NCBI GenBank assembly: GCA_006954465.1
Contig: LVVU01000094.1
Location: 1 to 5,516 of the forward strand
Direction of reading: 5' to 3'
DNA length: 5,516 bases
From: Candidatus Methanoprimaticola hominis
Lineage (GTDB): Archaea; Thermoplasmatota; Thermoplasmata; Methanomassiliicoccales; Methanomethylophilaceae
Each line of letters opens with the position of its first letter. The stretch's first letter is position 1. Below are positions 4,880-5,516 of the stretch, piece by piece. The notes beneath the pieces were generated by a model that searched no databases, was not told the origin of the DNA, and was given only the letters and a program-made list of their open reading frames with translations. Made by a program: the position numbers and the translations under genes.

Positions 4880-5516
4880 TCACTCGTAAATGCCGAGGCT
4901 CATGTACTTCTCCCCGCCGTCGGGGAGGATGGCCAGTATCTTCTTCTCGGGATGCTTCTCGGCCTCGCGGATCGCTGCGAAGACGTTGGCGCCAGAGGAG
5001 ATCCCTGCGAAGATTCCTTCCTTCCTTGCGAGCTCCACGGCGGTCCTGACGGCATCCTCTCCTTTGACGGTCTCGACGCCTCCGAGGATGGATTCGTCCA
5101 GGTTGCCGGGCACGAAGTTGGCTCCTATGCCCTGGATCCTGTGGGGACCGCTCCTTCCGCCGGTCACGAGAGGGCTCTCATCGGGTTCGATGCCGATGAC
5201 CTTCGCCTTCGAACCGGCATCGATGAACGCGCGTGCGATCCCGGAGGCGGTGCCCCCGGTCCCGAATCCGGCGTAGACCAGGTCGATATCGGGGATGTCC
5301 CTCAGGATCTCCCTTCCTGTGGTCGTACGGTGGGCGGCGGCGTTGGCGGGATTGTCGAACTGCCCGCAGAGGAATCCTTCGCGCTCCTTGGCGATGGATT
5401 CCGCGAGCTCCACGGCGCCCTGCATCCCGTTCGCTCCGGGGGAGAGGACGATCTCGGCTCCGTACGTCTTCATGAGCGAGATGCGCTCGCGTGTCATGGA
5501 GTCGGGCATCACGATG
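4880..5516 (-). CDS. cysK: Cysteine synthase (O-acetylserine sulfhydrylase), N-terminus outside the window
   Basis: Only the C-terminal 211 or so residues are present; the frame runs off the right edge, so about 90-100 residues, including the PLP-binding lysine, are missing. What is visible is typical of fold-type II PLP enzymes of the CysK/CBS group: [11 protein letters not shown] near the window edge, [19 protein letters not shown], the phosphate-binding GTGGTASG loop, [19 protein letters not shown] and the C-terminal [10 protein letters not shown]. CysK replaces the acetyl group of O-acetylserine with sulfide to give cysteine. CysM, cystathionine beta-synthase or an O-phosphoserine-using relative cannot be excluded without the N-terminus. 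There is no CBS domain at the C-terminus. The ATG and GTG codons at 5507-5512 are internal, not the start. The promoter of the cysK-metA operon lies outside the window. Confidence 0.92.
   Translation of the reverse strand, partial: IVMPDSMTRERISLMKTYGAEIVLSPGANGMQGAVELAESIAKEREGFLCGQFDNPANAAAHRTTTGREILRDIPDIDLVYAGFGTGGTASGIARAFIDAGSKAKVIGIEPDESPLVTGGRSGPHRIQGIGANFVPGNLDESILGGVETVKGEDAVRTAVELARKEGIFAGISSGANVFAAIREAEKHPEKKILAILPDGGEKYMSLGIYE

Noticed and set aside
4039..5049. 336-codon plus-strand frame across metA and cysK
   Set aside because: It crosses the junction of two well-supported minus-strand genes and shows Val/Asp/Arg-rich shadow composition.
1..5516. tRNA, rRNA, CRISPR array, insertion sequence or attachment site
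   Set aside because: No cloverleaf, repeat-spacer pattern, transposase or terminal inverted repeats were seen on reading; almost all of the window is accounted for by genes.

Overview
The window looks like a piece of a moderately GC-rich archaeal chromosome, most likely a methanogen-like member of the Thermoplasmatota such as Methanomassiliicoccales. The clues are TATA-type boxes placed 22 nt before two proposed start codons (leaderless mRNA), a coiled-coil protein of the archaeal COG1340 type, a bacterial-type MetA, and codon choice rich in G/C at third positions. The lineage is an inference; no rRNA or lineage marker is present.

Layout, left to right. (1) 5-1104, minus: a two-gene overlapping operon. 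A prephenate-dehydratase-like protein with altered substrate-site motifs (538-1104) is followed by a COG1340-like coiled-coil protein (5-541); the two share an ATGA. (2) 1105-1414: a TATA element and, on the plus strand, a Cys-dense short reading frame that has no stop codon before it meets the next gene. If that frame is not a gene, these 310 bases hold only the promoter. (3) 1415-2320, minus: a DUF5685-family protein with a Cys/His site and two Asp-rich motifs. (4) 2321-2473: a divergent promoter region with one TATA box per direction and an 8-bp direct repeat. (5) 2474-3933, plus: a 102-residue protein with a Cys-free acidic leader and an 11-Cys hydrophobic/aromatic C-terminal half, followed 17 bp later by a canonical radical SAM/SPASM enzyme. 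(6) 3958-5516, minus: the cysK-metA operon, with cysK running off the right edge.

The most interesting unit is (5), perhaps with (3). The small protein and the adjacent SPASM radical SAM enzyme have the layout of a RiPP precursor and its thioether- or crosslink-forming maturase. The gene junction holds a short GC hairpin whose loop carries the start of the probable ribosome-binding site. The divergently transcribed DUF5685 protein could be a partner, but that rests on position only. No protease, transporter or separate leader-binding protein is visible in the window. The cysK-metA pair is ordinary sulfur amino acid metabolism; MetA carries the residue that marks acetyl-CoA rather than succinyl-CoA use.
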